Source of the DNA: Affinundibacterium fentianense
Lineage (GTDB): Bacteria > Pseudomonadota > Gammaproteobacteria > Burkholderiales > Burkholderiaceae_D
Length of the DNA stretch: 64,000 bases
Reading direction: 5' to 3'
Assembly: GCF_018139545.1 (NCBI RefSeq)
Contig: NZ_JAGSPJ010000005.1
Coordinates: forward strand, 231,112-295,111
Below are positions 36,498-47,672 of the stretch, piece by piece (the first letter of the stretch is position 1; each line of letters opens with the position of its first letter). The position numbers and the translations under genes are program-made. The notes under the pieces are model-generated. The model was not told the DNA's origin. It did not search any database and saw only the letters and a list, made by a program, of their open reading frames with translations.

Positions 36498-37364
36498 CTA
36501 GCGCAACAAAAAATCCAATACAAGTCCAAGAAATATCACGGCGCCAAACCAATTATTGTGTCGAAAAGCAGCGAAACAAGCCATGCGCTCGCGGCCTTTT
36601 ATGAGCGTGTAATGGTAAGCAGCGATAAACGCCGCCGCAACCAGGCCAATGAGTGCGATCCAGCCAAGTTGAAAAAGCCATCCCGCCCATGCGCTGAGGA
36701 TGAGGGTGAGTGCGTAGCTGAACATGATGGCAGTCACATCCCATCGCCCAAACGTGATTGCCGAGGTTTTGATTCCGATTTTTAAGTCATCTTCGCGGTC
36801 GACCATGGCATATTCCGTATCATAGGCGATCGCCCAAAAAATATTGGCGACGAGTAAGATCCACGCCGAGTAAGGGATTGCATTGGTGATTGCCGCGAAT
36901 GCCATCGGAATTCCAAATCCAAAAGCGATACCTAAATAGGCTTGAGGAATCGCAAAAAAACGTTTGAGATAGGGATAAGTTCCTGCGACAACGACAGCGA
37001 TGATCGACAGCTGTTTGGTGAGCCCATTCAGAGGCAAAATCAATAAAAAAGACAGGATCGCTAAGGTCGCCGCGACCATTAACGCCTCCCAAGCGTGAAT
37101 TTTGCCACTCGTCAGTGGTCGTTGTGCAGTTCGTAGTACGTGTTTATCAAAATCGCGATCTGCGTAGTCATTGATCGCACAGCCTGCTGAACGCATCAGT
37201 GCAGTGCCGAGGCAAAAAATGAGCAGATGCTGCCAATCCGGTTGGCCATTTGAGGCGATCCATATTGCACACAAAGTTGGCCACAGCAAGAGCAAGATGC
37301 CGATGGGTTTGTCTAAGCGAACCAGTTGGTAGTAGAGCCTTAAGCGGGAGAGAAGGGCATTCAT
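36498..37364 (-). CDS. ubiA: 4-hydroxybenzoate octaprenyltransferase
   Basis: Inner-membrane prenyltransferase attaching the polyprenyl tail to 4-hydroxybenzoate in ubiquinone synthesis. The 288-residue protein has about eight transmembrane helices and both aspartate-rich motifs, [15 protein letters not shown] and [19 protein letters not shown], that bind magnesium-diphosphate. Length and motifs match UbiA. It follows oxyR on the same strand, with an 88-bp gap. The start has no strong ribosome binding site. Confidence 0.96.
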   Translation of the reverse strand: MNALLSRLRLYYQLVRLDKPIGILLLLWPTLCAIWIASNGQPDWQHLLIFCLGTALMRSAGCAINDYADRDFDKHVLRTAQRPLTSGKIHAWEALMVAATLAILSFLLILPLNGLTKQLSIIAVVVAGTYPYLKRFFAIPQAYLGIAFGFGIPMAFAAITNAIPYSAWILLVANIFWAIAYDTEYAMVDREDDLKIGIKTSAITFGRWDVTAIMFSYALTLILSAWAGWLFQLGWIALIGLVAAAFIAAYHYTLIKGRERMACFAAFRHNNWFGAVIFLGLVLDFLLR

Positions 37365-37452
37365 GAATGGGTAGGTACTTCAGAAATCCAAGAGAGGCAC
37401 ATTATATGTGAAACGTCGATGATAACGCTCTCAGCGAGTCGGACGTATCGCC

Positions 37453-38397
37453 TTATTGCGCGCTCGCTTTTTCGTCCAGCATGGTGACACCGGGTAAATT
37501 GCAACTCAGGATAGCTTGTCGAATCGCTTCAATCGCAGCATGACGGGTAAAACTCTTACGCCAAGCGATAACGACACGTCGATCAGGTGCGCGATCACTA
37601 AAAGGAAGATATCGCAACATCCCATCTTTGGATTGCATGTCGCTGACTGAAGCTCTTGGCAAAACCGTCAGGCCTATCCCAGATGCGACCATGTGGCGTA
37701 TCGTTTCCAATGATGAACCTTCAAAGGTCCTCGCGATGCCATCACTCGCGGTGGAGAAGCGCGCCATTTCTGGACAAACTTCCAGCACTTGGTCACGAAA
37801 ACAATGACCATTGCCTAGCAATAGCATGGTTTCGGTTTTTAATTCTTCTGCGGAAACAGAGTCGCGGTTTGCCCACGGGTGCTCTTTTGGCATGGCGATG
37901 ACAAATGGTTCGTCGTATAAAGGCTGAACCATCATACCTTGGTCGGGTAATGGCAAGGCCATAATCGCTGCATCAAGTTCCCCTTGGCGTAGCAACTCCA
38001 TTAATTTAACGGTGAAGTTTTCTTGTAACACGAGCGGCATTTGCGGATATTGATCGATCATGGTCTTGACCAAGTTCGGCAATAGGTAAGGGCCGATCGT
38101 ATAAATGATTCCGAGCCGGAACGGTCCGCTTAAGGGATCTTTGTTCTGTTTGGCTAATTCTTTGATTACTGCTGTTTGTTCGAGTACACGTTCTGCTTGG
38201 GCGACGATTTGTGCCCCTAATGGCGTCGTTGAAACTTCTGTTCCGCCACGTTCAAATATGGTGACGCCTAATTCATCTTCGAGTTTTTTGATGGCAACGG
38301 AAAGTGTTGGTTGCGCGACAAAACAAGCTTCTGCAGCATGCCCAAAATGTTTTTGGCGTGCGACCGCGACGATGTATTTTAATTCTGTGAGTGTCAT
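37453..38397 (-). CDS. oxyR: Hydrogen-peroxide regulator OxyR
   Basis: LysR-family sensor that activates antioxidant genes when oxidised. The 314-residue protein has the N-terminal winged helix-turn-helix (HFGHAAEACFVAQPTLSVAIKKLE). The redox pair falls exactly at Cys199 and Cys208 (GNGHCFRDQVLEVCPE), the E. coli numbering, so disulfide switching should be retained. The T-GI-L-P-A segment (GIGLTVLPRASV) is also conserved. It is separated from recG by about 4 kb of other genes. The 276 bp upstream hold no gene and no convincing consensus operator. Confidence 0.96.
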   Translation of the reverse strand: MTLTELKYIVAVARQKHFGHAAEACFVAQPTLSVAIKKLEDELGVTIFERGGTEVSTTPLGAQIVAQAERVLEQTAVIKELAKQNKDPLSGPFRLGIIYTIGPYLLPNLVKTMIDQYPQMPLVLQENFTVKLMELLRQGELDAAIMALPLPDQGMMVQPLYDEPFVIAMPKEHPWANRDSVSAEELKTETMLLLGNGHCFRDQVLEVCPEMARFSTASDGIARTFEGSSLETIRHMVASGIGLTVLPRASVSDMQSKDGMLRYLPFSDRAPDRRVVIAWRKSFTRHAAIEAIRQAILSCNLPGVTMLDEKASAQ

Positions 38398-38673
38398 GTG
38401 TTGAGTGTGGCACAGAGTGCGTATGAAGTCAGTAGGTGCATTTGCATTTTTACCGAAAATATCAACAAATCAAACGATAAGTTTGAACTAGTTAATCTTT
38501 GTATATTGGGATTACATCAATTCATAGGCATTATAGATTGTTGGCTCAAATGTATGCGGATACACGCCTCCCATGTCTGCCTTGATCTCCATGATCTAGA
38601 AATTTGTAAGATAGTTGCGGCTATATTAAAAACGAAATTGGCTATTCGGATTTAATACCCGTCTCGAATTGCA

Positions 38674-39432
38674 TTACATACCTTTGAAGCGCCAAGCATA
38701 AGTTTGACTCACTTTGAGCTGTTCCTTGTGATTTTTCAGTTCGACCAAAATATTTCCTAATTCATCTTTACGTGCGCGTGCAATCGCTTTGGGGTTGACC
38801 ATGATGCTCCTATGGATTTGCCAGAACAGATCAGGTGCGAGACTTTTTTGTAACTCTTTGATCGAAGTGCGAATGTGGCCTTCATCCTCAGCGCTGACCA
38901 CCCGTGTGTAACGTAGGTCGGATTCAAAGAACAAAATGTCTTCAATTGAAAATAATTTAATGGTAGTTCCGGAGCTTGCGCTGATCCAGCGTAGTGTCTC
39001 GGTTTCTTGTGGGAGACGGAGACGTTGGTTCAGTGCTTCCATGACGTGGATAAGGTCTTTCGGCAAAACACCGGATGAAGATTGTTCTTGGATACGCGCG
39101 ATTGTGTGAGCTAGGCGCTCTTCCGTGATTGGTTTGAGTAAATAGTCGATGGCACCTAATTTAAATGCCTCGATTGCATGGGTATCATACGCGGTGGTAA
39201 ATACGACTCGGCATTTGCCGTCACTCGCGCGGGCAACATCAAGGCCACTTAACTCGGGCATACGGATATCGAGAAAAGCGATGTCTGGTTGAAATTGGAC
39301 GATGGCTTCTAAGGCATCGCCCCCGTCTTCGCAAGAGGCAAGGATATGAAGCTCAGGCCAAAGTAGTTGCAGCATGCGCTGTAGATCGCCACGTTGTAGA
39401 TCTTCGTCATCTGCGATAATTGCGGTCGGCAT
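38674..39432 (-). CDS. LytTR-type response regulator
   Basis: A 252-residue DNA-binding regulator. Receiver domain: IIADDEDLQRGD (acidic pair), IAFLDIRMPELSGLD (phospho-Asp) and YLLKPITEERL (Lys). The C-terminal LytTR domain (IEDILFFESDLRYTRVVS, FWQIHRSIMVNPKAIARARKDELGNI) binds DNA in the AlgR/LytR/AgrA manner. It lies 34 bp after its cognate sensor kinase gene, so the two form a two-component pair. Targets are unknown. Confidence 0.92.
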   Translation of the reverse strand: MPTAIIADDEDLQRGDLQRMLQLLWPELHILASCEDGGDALEAIVQFQPDIAFLDIRMPELSGLDVARASDGKCRVVFTTAYDTHAIEAFKLGAIDYLLKPITEERLAHTIARIQEQSSSGVLPKDLIHVMEALNQRLRLPQETETLRWISASSGTTIKLFSIEDILFFESDLRYTRVVSAEDEGHIRTSIKELQKSLAPDLFWQIHRSIMVNPKAIARARKDELGNILVELKNHKEQLKVSQTYAWRFKGM

Positions 39433-39466
39433 AGTTGGCGCTTTCCAATTGTAAGATAGAAGTTCG

Positions 39467-40813
39467 TTACTCGGCGAACTTAGGTAAAGTGGTTTCTTCT
39501 CTGCTTAATGGCAATACGATTCGCACTTCGGTTCCACCTTCTTCCCGCATGCAAATGTCAAGTCTCGCCTCACCCGCGTAGAGGTGCTTGAGACGTTCAC
39601 GAATATTGCTAAGGCCGATACCCGATCCAGATACACCGCTACCGAAACCGACGCCGTCGTCAATGACGCTGAGGCACAGTAACTCTGTGTGCTGATTTTG
39701 GCTAGAATTGGATATAGGCATATTGTCGATTGTATTCGCGCGGACCTTGATGTGAACCGCCCCCTTTTTGGGTTCGATACCATGTTTTACGGCATTTTCA
39801 ACTAAACTGATCAACATCAATGGAGGAATCTCGCAATCGAGTAAGTCGGATGGGCATTCCACGGTATAACTGAGGCGGGGAATTCGCATGTGAATGACAC
39901 CCAAATAAGAACGCACTGAATCAAATTGGTTGCCGACGGTGCTCAGCATGAGATTACCATCATCACGCATTTGCGGAATTGTAGAACGTAAGTAGTCAAC
40001 CAAATGATCAATGATTGCAACGCCGCGAACAGGATCGCTCAACATCGCAGCGCGCACGCCAGAGAGGGTGTTGAATAAAAAGTGGGGTTCGACTTGGCTG
40101 GCTAGTACGGACAGTCGCATTTGTGCCAAATTCCGTTCATTCTTATACTGATCAATTTTTTCTTGCGTTCGGGCGTCGTCTAACTCTCGCCTTTGTTTCA
40201 GGTAGATTCGAAAATCTCCTGCGCCACCCCACCAAGATAGAAGGACTAGCCAAAACAAGATATTCACGCCGTTGATCTTTTTTTCCTCCTCGGAAGTGAT
40301 GACGAGCCCCACTTTCACTTCATTACTCTTACTGAGTTGTTCAAGCTTTTTTTTGGTTGCGGCGCTGGTTTTTTGTACTTTCTTGTCTAAGAAAAGGTCT
40401 GCGGTTTCGACGATCACGAGTGAGATCAATATGCCAAACAAGAGTGCGCCCGCAATACCCAATATTTCATTTTGTTTTTGCCATTGCTTTTTCTTTACCT
40501 GCGTTGCCAGCCAGCGCCCCGCAAGCAAATTGAATGCAATGCCAAAATATAACGCGAGAAACATTTTGTAGGGATTGATCAATTCCGTAGGCGGCGTGTC
40601 TTCATTCGCAACGATTAGGGATATCGTTGATAAAATCAGCGCCAATACAAGCATGGGCGTAAAAAAACTAAGTGCGCGGTACCGAAACCAAGTCTGACTG
40701 AATGTCGGGTAATGATGAGCTTTGAGTGCCCAGCCCCCCAATTTATTAATAAGTTTGTCGGGTAATGGCTGATCGAGCATCGTCGGGTGGTTTTTAGAAT
40801 TCGCCATATTCAT
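39467..40813 (-). CDS. LytS/AlgZ-type sensor histidine kinase
   Basis: Membrane sensor of 448 residues (start at 40813; an alternative TTG at 40843). It has about four hydrophobic segments (FFTPMLVLALILSTISLIVA, MFLALYFGIAFNLLAG, LGIAGALLFGILISLVIV, NILFWLVLLSWW), with a charged loop between the third and fourth. The His_kinase domain has VEPHFLFNTLSGVRA with the phosphorylated His, and the ATP-binding N box PLMLISLVENAVKHGI and G box GSGIGLSNIRERL. It is paired with the LytTR regulator immediately downstream. The signal sensed is unknown. Confidence 0.9.
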   Translation of the reverse strand: MNMANSKNHPTMLDQPLPDKLINKLGGWALKAHHYPTFSQTWFRYRALSFFTPMLVLALILSTISLIVANEDTPPTELINPYKMFLALYFGIAFNLLAGRWLATQVKKKQWQKQNEILGIAGALLFGILISLVIVETADLFLDKKVQKTSAATKKKLEQLSKSNEVKVGLVITSEEEKKINGVNILFWLVLLSWWGGAGDFRIYLKQRRELDDARTQEKIDQYKNERNLAQMRLSVLASQVEPHFLFNTLSGVRAAMLSDPVRGVAIIDHLVDYLRSTIPQMRDDGNLMLSTVGNQFDSVRSYLGVIHMRIPRLSYTVECPSDLLDCEIPPLMLISLVENAVKHGIEPKKGAVHIKVRANTIDNMPISNSSQNQHTELLCLSVIDDGVGFGSGVSGSGIGLSNIRERLKHLYAGEARLDICMREEGGTEVRIVLPLSREETTLPKFAE

Positions 40814-40876
40814 GCGGTGATGATTTGATGGGTAGATGGACAAAAAATTTAGAACGGGTAATTGCAGTATTCCAGA

Positions 40877-41155
40877 TCAGACGTTTTTGGTGCCTGATTG
40901 CGTTGGATGGCGCAAAAAATGTCGCGAGTTGATGGTTTCTTGATACGAACACGGGAAGGTACGTTGGAAATGCCCAGTCTCAACTTGCAAAATTTGTAAA
41001 GCCGTTGCGGTAGATTTGTAAAACTGCGGCGACCGAAACTCAAGAGTGAGTGGTGTGCCGATCCCAGAATCGTCGATGCGCTCGGTGATTCGCCTATAGG
41101 CCTTGATGCCTTTAACGATAACCCATGCTTGGCGATACAGGTTATCGTAAAGCAT
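40877..41155 (-). CDS. Small hypothetical protein downstream of the SDR gene
   Basis: I do not recognise this 92-residue product (MLYDNLYRQAWVIVKGIKAY...). It starts 16 bases after the SDR stop on the same strand, contains no membrane segment, and its codon use looks coding. The ribosome binding site is weak. It is the only plausible occupant of the 328-bp gap before the kinase gene, and could also be the remains of a longer gene. Confidence 0.4.
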   Translation of the reverse strand: MLYDNLYRQAWVIVKGIKAYRRITERIDDSGIGTPLTLEFRSPQFYKSTATALQILQVETGHFQRTFPCSYQETINSRHFLRHPTQSGTKNV

Positions 41156-41171
41156 CCAATTTGCTTGAAAA

Positions 41172-42083
41172 TTAGTCTCGATGTGCGTTCATCGCCGCCA
41201 TAATTTCTTGATGTCCTTGCGCGATACCATTTTCTGGAAAAATTTGTCCATCGCTGGATTTGACCTCAGCCAATTGCGCTAACAATTGTTCATCGATATT
41301 CTCACCACGTCCCAGATAGACGCCTTTGGTTAAGCTGATATGTGCCGCTTCAAAACTGCCAGCACCTGCACACAAGATGGTGCGGTTAGGCGCATCTTGC
41401 GCTGCGAGTACCAACATCGCGGGCACCACATCGCTAGCTTGAATTGCATTTAACATTGCTTCTGGATACAGGCCATTGGTCATGCGGGTCGCTGCGGTTG
41501 GTGCTAAGGCGTTCACGCGGATATCGTGTTTCGCACCTTCGATTGACAGCGTTTGCATCAGACCAACCAAACCTAATTTGGCTGCACTGTAGTTCGATTG
41601 ACCGAAGTTACCGTACAAACCGGAGGAGGAAGTCGTCATCATAATGCGACCATAGTTTTGTGTCGTCATGATAGGCCAAACCGCTTTGCAACAATTCACG
41701 CTGCCCATCAAATGGACTTCGATCACGAGACGGAAATCATCGAGTTCCATTTTGCCAAATGACTTGTCGCGCAAGATGCCGGCGTTATTAATCAAGATGT
41801 CGATGCGGCCCCATTTATCCATGGTCTCTTGCACCATCGCTAGGACCGCCGCGAAATCAGTCACAGAAGCGCTATTAGCAATTGCTTCACCGCCGGCTGC
41901 AATAATTTCATCGACTACGGCTTGCGCTGCGCTCGCTGACCCGCCAGATCCATCGCGCGCACCGCCAAGATCATTCACGACCACTTTCGCACCACGTTTG
42001 GCGAGTGCCAAAGCGTGTTCACGACCAAGGCCACCACCAGCACCCGTGACTATCGCAACGCGACCTGAAAAATCTAAGCTCAT
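41172..42083 (-). CDS. Short-chain dehydrogenase/reductase (3-hydroxyacyl-CoA type)
   Basis: A 303-residue NAD(P)-dependent oxidoreductase. It has the cofactor motif VTGAGGGLGREHALALAKRGA, VVNDLGGARDGSG (an NAD-preferring acidic strand end), NNAGIL, and catalytic Ser (TTSSSGLYGN) and YSAAK. The long GGxRDGxG insertion and overall length resemble the dehydrogenase domain of peroxisomal multifunctional enzyme type 2 (HSD17B4-like), suggesting a 3-hydroxyacyl-CoA or sterol substrate. It is not adjacent to other lipid genes. The 243 bp between it and recG hold presumed promoter sequence only. Confidence 0.92.
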   Translation of the reverse strand: MSLDFSGRVAIVTGAGGGLGREHALALAKRGAKVVVNDLGGARDGSGGSASAAQAVVDEIIAAGGEAIANSASVTDFAAVLAMVQETMDKWGRIDILINNAGILRDKSFGKMELDDFRLVIEVHLMGSVNCCKAVWPIMTTQNYGRIMMTTSSSGLYGNFGQSNYSAAKLGLVGLMQTLSIEGAKHDIRVNALAPTAATRMTNGLYPEAMLNAIQASDVVPAMLVLAAQDAPNRTILCAGAGSFEAAHISLTKGVYLGRGENIDEQLLAQLAEVKSSDGQIFPENGIAQGHQEIMAAMNAHRD

Positions 42084-42326
42084 GCAGACTCCTATTTGAT
42101 TAAATGTGGTTTGTTAAGTGAAATAAATTTTTGCAATGTCGTTTTGTGTAAGTAGCGTGATTGTTTTTTTGTAAGGGCAGTTGCGCAAATCAAGTTGAAA
42201 CGATAGCCAGTTTCTCAATCCTGCCGACGACAGAAGCGATACGATAACTGAAATTGCCTTAGTAGAGATCACAAATTTCCTGAGGAAGTCGTCTAGCTGA
42301 CATGCATCAATCTTTAAACCCGCAAC

Positions 42327-44405
42327 TTAAACCCGCAAAAACTCTTCTCTATGCCCCATCCAGCGTTGCAAATGTGCCTCGACAGTTGGCACATCATTGG
42401 CCAGTAATTGCACCGCGAGGTTGCGGGCTTTTTCGACCAGATATTGGTCTTTTTCTAAATTGGCAAAACGCAGTAATGCTTCGCCCGATTGGCGCGCACC
42501 GAGAAATTCGCCCGGACCGCGCAATTCTAAATCCTTACGCGCAATTTCAAACCCATCGGTGCTTTCGCGCATGGTCAGCAATCTTTGTTTGGCAGTATGC
42601 CCAAGTGGGCCTTGATATAGCAAAAGACAAACACTGGCCGCAGCGCCACGTCCCACCCGCCCGCGTAATTGATGCAATTGCGATAGCCCGAAGCGCTCTG
42701 CATGTTCGATCACCATCAAGCTTGCGTTCGGCACATCGACGCCGACTTCGATCACGGTGGTCGCGACCAACACTTGCACTTCATTGCGGGTGAAGGCATC
42801 CATCACGATTTGCTTTTCAGCAGGCTTGAGCTTGCCGTGCACTAAACCGACACGGCAGTCGGGCAAGGCAGCGCTCAGCATCGCATGGGTATCCGTCGCC
42901 GTTTGCAGTTGTAGCGCTTCGGATTCTTCGATCAGCGGACAAACCCAATACACTTGTTTGCCTTCCTGCGCGGCGGCATGAACGCGTTCTATCACTTCCT
43001 CGCGACGATTTTGATCGACCACGCGCGTGACGATAGGCGTGCGTCCCGGTGGTAATTCATCAATCACCGACACTTCGAGATCGGCGTAGTAGGTCATCGC
43101 CAGCGTGCGCGGAATGGGCGTAGCTGACATCATTAATTGATGCGGTGTTTTGCCTGCTTCGGCTTTATTGCGTAGCGTCAGCCTTTGCGCTACGCCGAAG
43201 CGATGTTGCTCATCGACGATGACTAAACCGAGTTTGGCAAATTGCACGGTGTCTTGAATCAGCGCATGGGTGCCGATCACCAATTGCGCTTCGCCAGAAG
43301 CGATCAGGGCGTTGGCTTGCTCTTTTTCTTTCTTTTTTAAACTACCTGTCAACCATGCGGTTTTGATCCCCAAGGGTTCTAACCAACCCGCCACTTTGCG
43401 GAAATGTTGTTCCGCTAAGATCTCGGTCGGTGCCATTAAAGCAGCTTGATAGCCACTATCAATCGCTTGCGTGGCGGCGAGTGCAGCCACGATGGTTTTT
43501 CCGCTACCGACATCACCTTGTAATAAGCGTTGCATAGGAAAAGCTTGTTTCAGATCAGCGCGAATTTCCTCCAGCACGCGCTCTTGCGCGCCGGTAAGTT
43601 TGAAAGGCAAGGTCGCTAAAAAAGCCTGGGTCAACGCGCCGACGATGGGCAATGCTGTCGCGCCTTGCGATCTGCGTGAGGCTTGTGCGCGTTTGAGTGA
43701 GAGTTGTTGTGCTAACAGCTCGTCAAATTTCATGCGCTCCCAAGCCGGATGCTCGTGTTCCAGTAGCGCATATTGATCGACATCGGGTGGCGGATTGTGC
43801 AGTAACTTTACTGCCGATTCAAAATCTTGCAAACCGAGTTGTTGCAGTAAAGTAGGGGAGAGCGTGTCGTACCATTGCACTTTGTTGAGCGCGCTGGTGA
43901 TAGCTTTGCGCAGCATGGTTTGCGAAACACCATCGCCAGCGTGATAAACAGGTGTCAGCGCAGTGGGTAGGGCAGCACCTTCATTCACCATCCTATAAGT
44001 TGGATGCACCATCTCCGCACCAAAGAATCCATGTCGCAATTCCCCTCGCGCCCGCACCCGCATCCCGACTGCCATTTGCTTGATTTGACTGCCGTAAAAA
44101 TTCAAAAAACGTAACACCACTTGCCCAGTATTGTCGCTAATCGTGACGACTAATTGACGGCGCGGGCGATATTGAATATCACATTCCGTCACTTCGCCTT
44201 CGACTTGGACCGAACTACCGCCTCGAAAACCGGCATCGCGCATAGAGACAATTTCCGTCTCATCTTCGTAACGCATCGGTAAGTGCAAGACAAAATCCAT
44301 GTCAGAACGTAGACCTAGCTTGGCAAATTTCTCTTCCAAGCGCACAGGTTTGGCAGGTGCAGTTTTTTTCTTGCTGGCAGGCTGAATAGGTGCGCTTGCT
44401 GACAT
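42327..44405 (-). CDS. recG: ATP-dependent DNA helicase RecG
   Basis: Superfamily 2 helicase that reverses stalled replication forks and processes Holliday junctions. The 692-residue protein has the N-terminal OB-fold wedge domain (VEGEVTECDIQYRPRRQLVVTISDNTG), Walker A LLQGDVGSGKT, the DEQH box VDEQHRFGVAQR, MSATPIPRTLAMTYY, and the helicase C-terminal domain ending QLRGRVGRG. Length equals that of E. coli RecG. It is transcribed divergently from queA. Confidence 0.97.
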   Translation of the reverse strand: MSASAPIQPASKKKTAPAKPVRLEEKFAKLGLRSDMDFVLHLPMRYEDETEIVSMRDAGFRGGSSVQVEGEVTECDIQYRPRRQLVVTISDNTGQVVLRFLNFYGSQIKQMAVGMRVRARGELRHGFFGAEMVHPTYRMVNEGAALPTALTPVYHAGDGVSQTMLRKAITSALNKVQWYDTLSPTLLQQLGLQDFESAVKLLHNPPPDVDQYALLEHEHPAWERMKFDELLAQQLSLKRAQASRRSQGATALPIVGALTQAFLATLPFKLTGAQERVLEEIRADLKQAFPMQRLLQGDVGSGKTIVAALAATQAIDSGYQAALMAPTEILAEQHFRKVAGWLEPLGIKTAWLTGSLKKKEKEQANALIASGEAQLVIGTHALIQDTVQFAKLGLVIVDEQHRFGVAQRLTLRNKAEAGKTPHQLMMSATPIPRTLAMTYYADLEVSVIDELPPGRTPIVTRVVDQNRREEVIERVHAAAQEGKQVYWVCPLIEESEALQLQTATDTHAMLSAALPDCRVGLVHGKLKPAEKQIVMDAFTRNEVQVLVATTVIEVGVDVPNASLMVIEHAERFGLSQLHQLRGRVGRGAAASVCLLLYQGPLGHTAKQRLLTMRESTDGFEIARKDLELRGPGEFLGARQSGEALLRFANLEKDQYLVEKARNLAVQLLANDVPTVEAHLQRWMGHREEFLRV

Positions 44406-44567
44406 AGGGTAAAATGGCGGGTTGGTCTGAAACGAAACGGTGATGATTCTACTGGTTTTTTGTACAGTAGTGGGGCTTTTTTAGTCATGCACCCTAGACC
44501 TCTCTCATTGAAAGGGAGGGGACTTTCAGCAGCACACGTGCAATGAAGATTTTATTTTGGTGTAATT

Positions 44568-45602
44568 ATGTACTCACTCAGTGATTTTGATTTTGAACTT
44601 CCTCCGGAGCTGATCGCGCAAACGGCTTTGCCGGATCGTACCGCATCGCGCCTTTTGCACGTGAGCGCCACAGGCATCGTGGATCGTCAATTTGCCAATA
44701 TCGTGGAGCAACTCGATGCGGGCGATTTATTGGTCTTCAACGATACCCGCGTCTTGAAAGCGCGTTTTTTTGGTGCCAAAGAAACCGGCGGTAAGGTCGA
44801 AATGTTAGTCGAACGCGTAATCAAGAACACCGCAGATGAACACATCGTACACGTCCAATTACGCGCCTCAAAATCGCCACTGGCTGGCAGCAAGATACGC
44901 TTGGCGGAAGCCTTCGACGTGACAGTCGGCGAACGTGCGGGAGAATTTTTCACCTTGCATTTTCCAGGTGATGTGTTTGAACTCATAGAAAAATACGGTC
45001 GTTTGCCATTGCCGCCGTATATCAATCACGAAGCCGATGATTTCGATGAACATCGCTATCAAACTGTGTACTCGCGGGTACCAGGTGCAGTTGCAGCACC
45101 GACTGCGGGTTTGCATTTTGATGAAGCGCTTTTGGAAAAATGTAAAGCCAAAGGCATACAACTCGCTTTCGTCACTTTGCATGTAGGCGCTGGCACGTTC
45201 CAGCCAGTGCGTACTGAAGATCTCAGTAAGCACGACATGCATAGCGAGTGGTACACGGTACCTGAAGAGACAGTCGCGGCAGTGCGTGCGACTAAAGCAG
45301 CGGGTAAAAACGTGATCTGCGTTGGTACTACTAGTATGCGAGCGATAGAATCGGCTTCACAAACTGGTGAGCTGGTGGCAGGCAGCGGTGATACGCGTCT
45401 CTTCATTACGCCAGGATATGTCTTCAAAACAGTAGATCGTTTGATTACCAATTTCCACCTACCAAAATCAACATTAATGATGCTAGTCTCAGCATTTGCA
45501 GGTTACGATGCGATACGTGAAGCCTACGCGCATGCGATCGAGCAGAAGTATCGTTTCTTTAGTTATGGTGATGCGATGTTATTGACTAATAGATCGGGTT
45601 AA
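44568..45602 (+). CDS. queA: tRNA preQ1(34) S-adenosylmethionine ribosyltransferase-isomerase
   Basis: Adds the epoxycyclopentane ring to preQ1 at tRNA position 34 on the way to queuosine. The 344-residue protein shows the N-terminal [12 protein letters not shown], the [13 protein letters not shown] core, and the C-terminal [11 protein letters not shown] and [21 protein letters not shown] motifs. It begins the queA-tgt-yajC-secD-secF cluster that is widespread in proteobacteria. Here a small ORF lies between queA and tgt. Confidence 0.97.
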   Translation: MYSLSDFDFELPPELIAQTALPDRTASRLLHVSATGIVDRQFANIVEQLDAGDLLVFNDTRVLKARFFGAKETGGKVEMLVERVIKNTADEHIVHVQLRASKSPLAGSKIRLAEAFDVTVGERAGEFFTLHFPGDVFELIEKYGRLPLPPYINHEADDFDEHRYQTVYSRVPGAVAAPTAGLHFDEALLEKCKAKGIQLAFVTLHVGAGTFQPVRTEDLSKHDMHSEWYTVPEETVAAVRATKAAGKNVICVGTTSMRAIESASQTGELVAGSGDTRLFITPGYVFKTVDRLITNFHLPKSTLMMLVSAFAGYDAIREAYAHAIEQKYRFFSYGDAMLLTNRSG

Positions 45603-45606
45603 TTAC

Positions 45607-45810
45607 ATGCATGTTCACGTTATCTACACTGATTCAGGTATGTTCATTTCAAAGAAAAACTATGACTCTTGGCGTCAAATTCAAGACGAAAATCCTGATT
45701 ACAAAGCGTCACTAGGACCTTGGTCGAAGACCGAAGTAATTGATTTCTTGATCCACGAATATAAATTGGATCTGCAATATGCGACAAGCGAGATCACTTC
45801 GTTTTTTTGA
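45607..45810 (+). CDS. Small hypothetical protein between queA and tgt
   Basis: A 67-residue product (MHVHVIYTDSGMFISKKNYDSWRQ...) beginning four bases after the queA stop. It is soluble, fairly acidic and lacks cysteine. I recognise no family. The ribosome binding site is poor, but immediate coupling to queA and sensible residue composition make it a likely gene. The downstream 140 bp are AT-rich and presumably hold the tgt promoter. Confidence 0.5.
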   Translation: MHVHVIYTDSGMFISKKNYDSWRQIQDENPDYKASLGPWSKTEVIDFLIHEYKLDLQYATSEITSFF

Positions 45811-45919
45811 ATCAGATTTGATGGTGTGCGAATTTAAGATTTAGTGCTTTTCATAATTCTCATTTTGGTTACGAATAATCATTTCTAAATGTCAGTGATG
45901 TTAAGTAGTAGTTCCATAA

Positions 45920-47086
<1,167 letters not shown>

Positions 47087-47190
47087 CTTGGAGGTCTTGC
47101 CGTTGTTGATACCGAATTTGCTATGAAGAACCGTTTGCACAACAAGTTTTCGCGATACGCTCTGCAATTGTCAGAAACTAGGGTTCCTAA

Positions 47191-47199
47191 TGCTAGAAT
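47191..47199 (+). promoter_or_regulatory. Candidate extended -10 element upstream of yajC
   Basis: TGCTAGAAT fits the extended -10 pattern (TGnTAnAAT) about 138 bp before the yajC start, in the 250-bp tgt-yajC gap. TTGTCA at 47168-47173 is 20 bp upstream, longer than the ideal spacing. The gap contains no gene. Confidence 0.3.
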
Positions 47200-47336
47200 G
47201 TTGCGCTTTGTTGCAAGGCATGAAAATGCTGAATGTTTTGGCAAGTATGTTGTAGGGCTTTAAATCTGCAACTTCGCCCCAAGATGCATGCAAGTCACTG
47301 ATTTGTTTTAAAAAAATTATTCAATGGAGTTTTATC

Positions 47337-47654
47337 GTGTTTATTTCTAATGCTTATGCTCAAGCTGCTGGCGCAGCGCCAGAGTCCTCTTTGATGAGCT
47401 TTTTGCCTATCATTTTGATGTTTGTGGTTTTGTACTTCGTCATGATTCGCCCACAAATGAAACGTCAAAAAGAACAAAAAGCCATGTTGGACGCCTTGGC
47501 GAAAGGTGATGAAGTGATCACGGCAGGTGGTGTTGCGGGTAAAGTGACGAAAGTTGCGGATGCCTTTGTTTCTATTGAAATCAGTCATGGTGTCGAGATG
47601 CAAGTGCAAAAGAGCGCAGTCACGACCTTGTTACCAAAAGGCACGCTGAAATAA
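47337..47654 (+). CDS. yajC: Preprotein translocase accessory subunit YajC
   Basis: Small inner-membrane partner of SecDF. The 105-residue protein has an N-terminal membrane helix (FLPIILMFVVLYFVMIRPQMKRQKE, residues 20-44 approximately) and the conserved cytosolic tail GDEVITAGGVAGKV. The start is a GTG at 47337 with GGAG eight bases upstream; there is no ATG alternative that keeps the N-terminus. It precedes secD, separated by a hairpin. Confidence 0.95.
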   Translation: MFISNAYAQAAGAAPESSLMSFLPIILMFVVLYFVMIRPQMKRQKEQKAMLDALAKGDEVITAGGVAGKVTKVADAFVSIEISHGVEMQVQKSAVTTLLPKGTLK

Positions 47655-47672
47655 GATTGAATCACCTAAGCT

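Noticed and set aside
38608..38626. ATAG-N6-CTAT dyad resembling an OxyR box
   Set aside because: The half-site spacing is one base short of the ATAG-N7-CTAT pattern and the site is over 200 bp from oxyR; the match may be chance.
38398..38655. 85-codon ORF upstream of oxyR
   Set aside because: It lies in an AT-rich intergenic region, antisense to the expected oxyR leader, with poor start signals.
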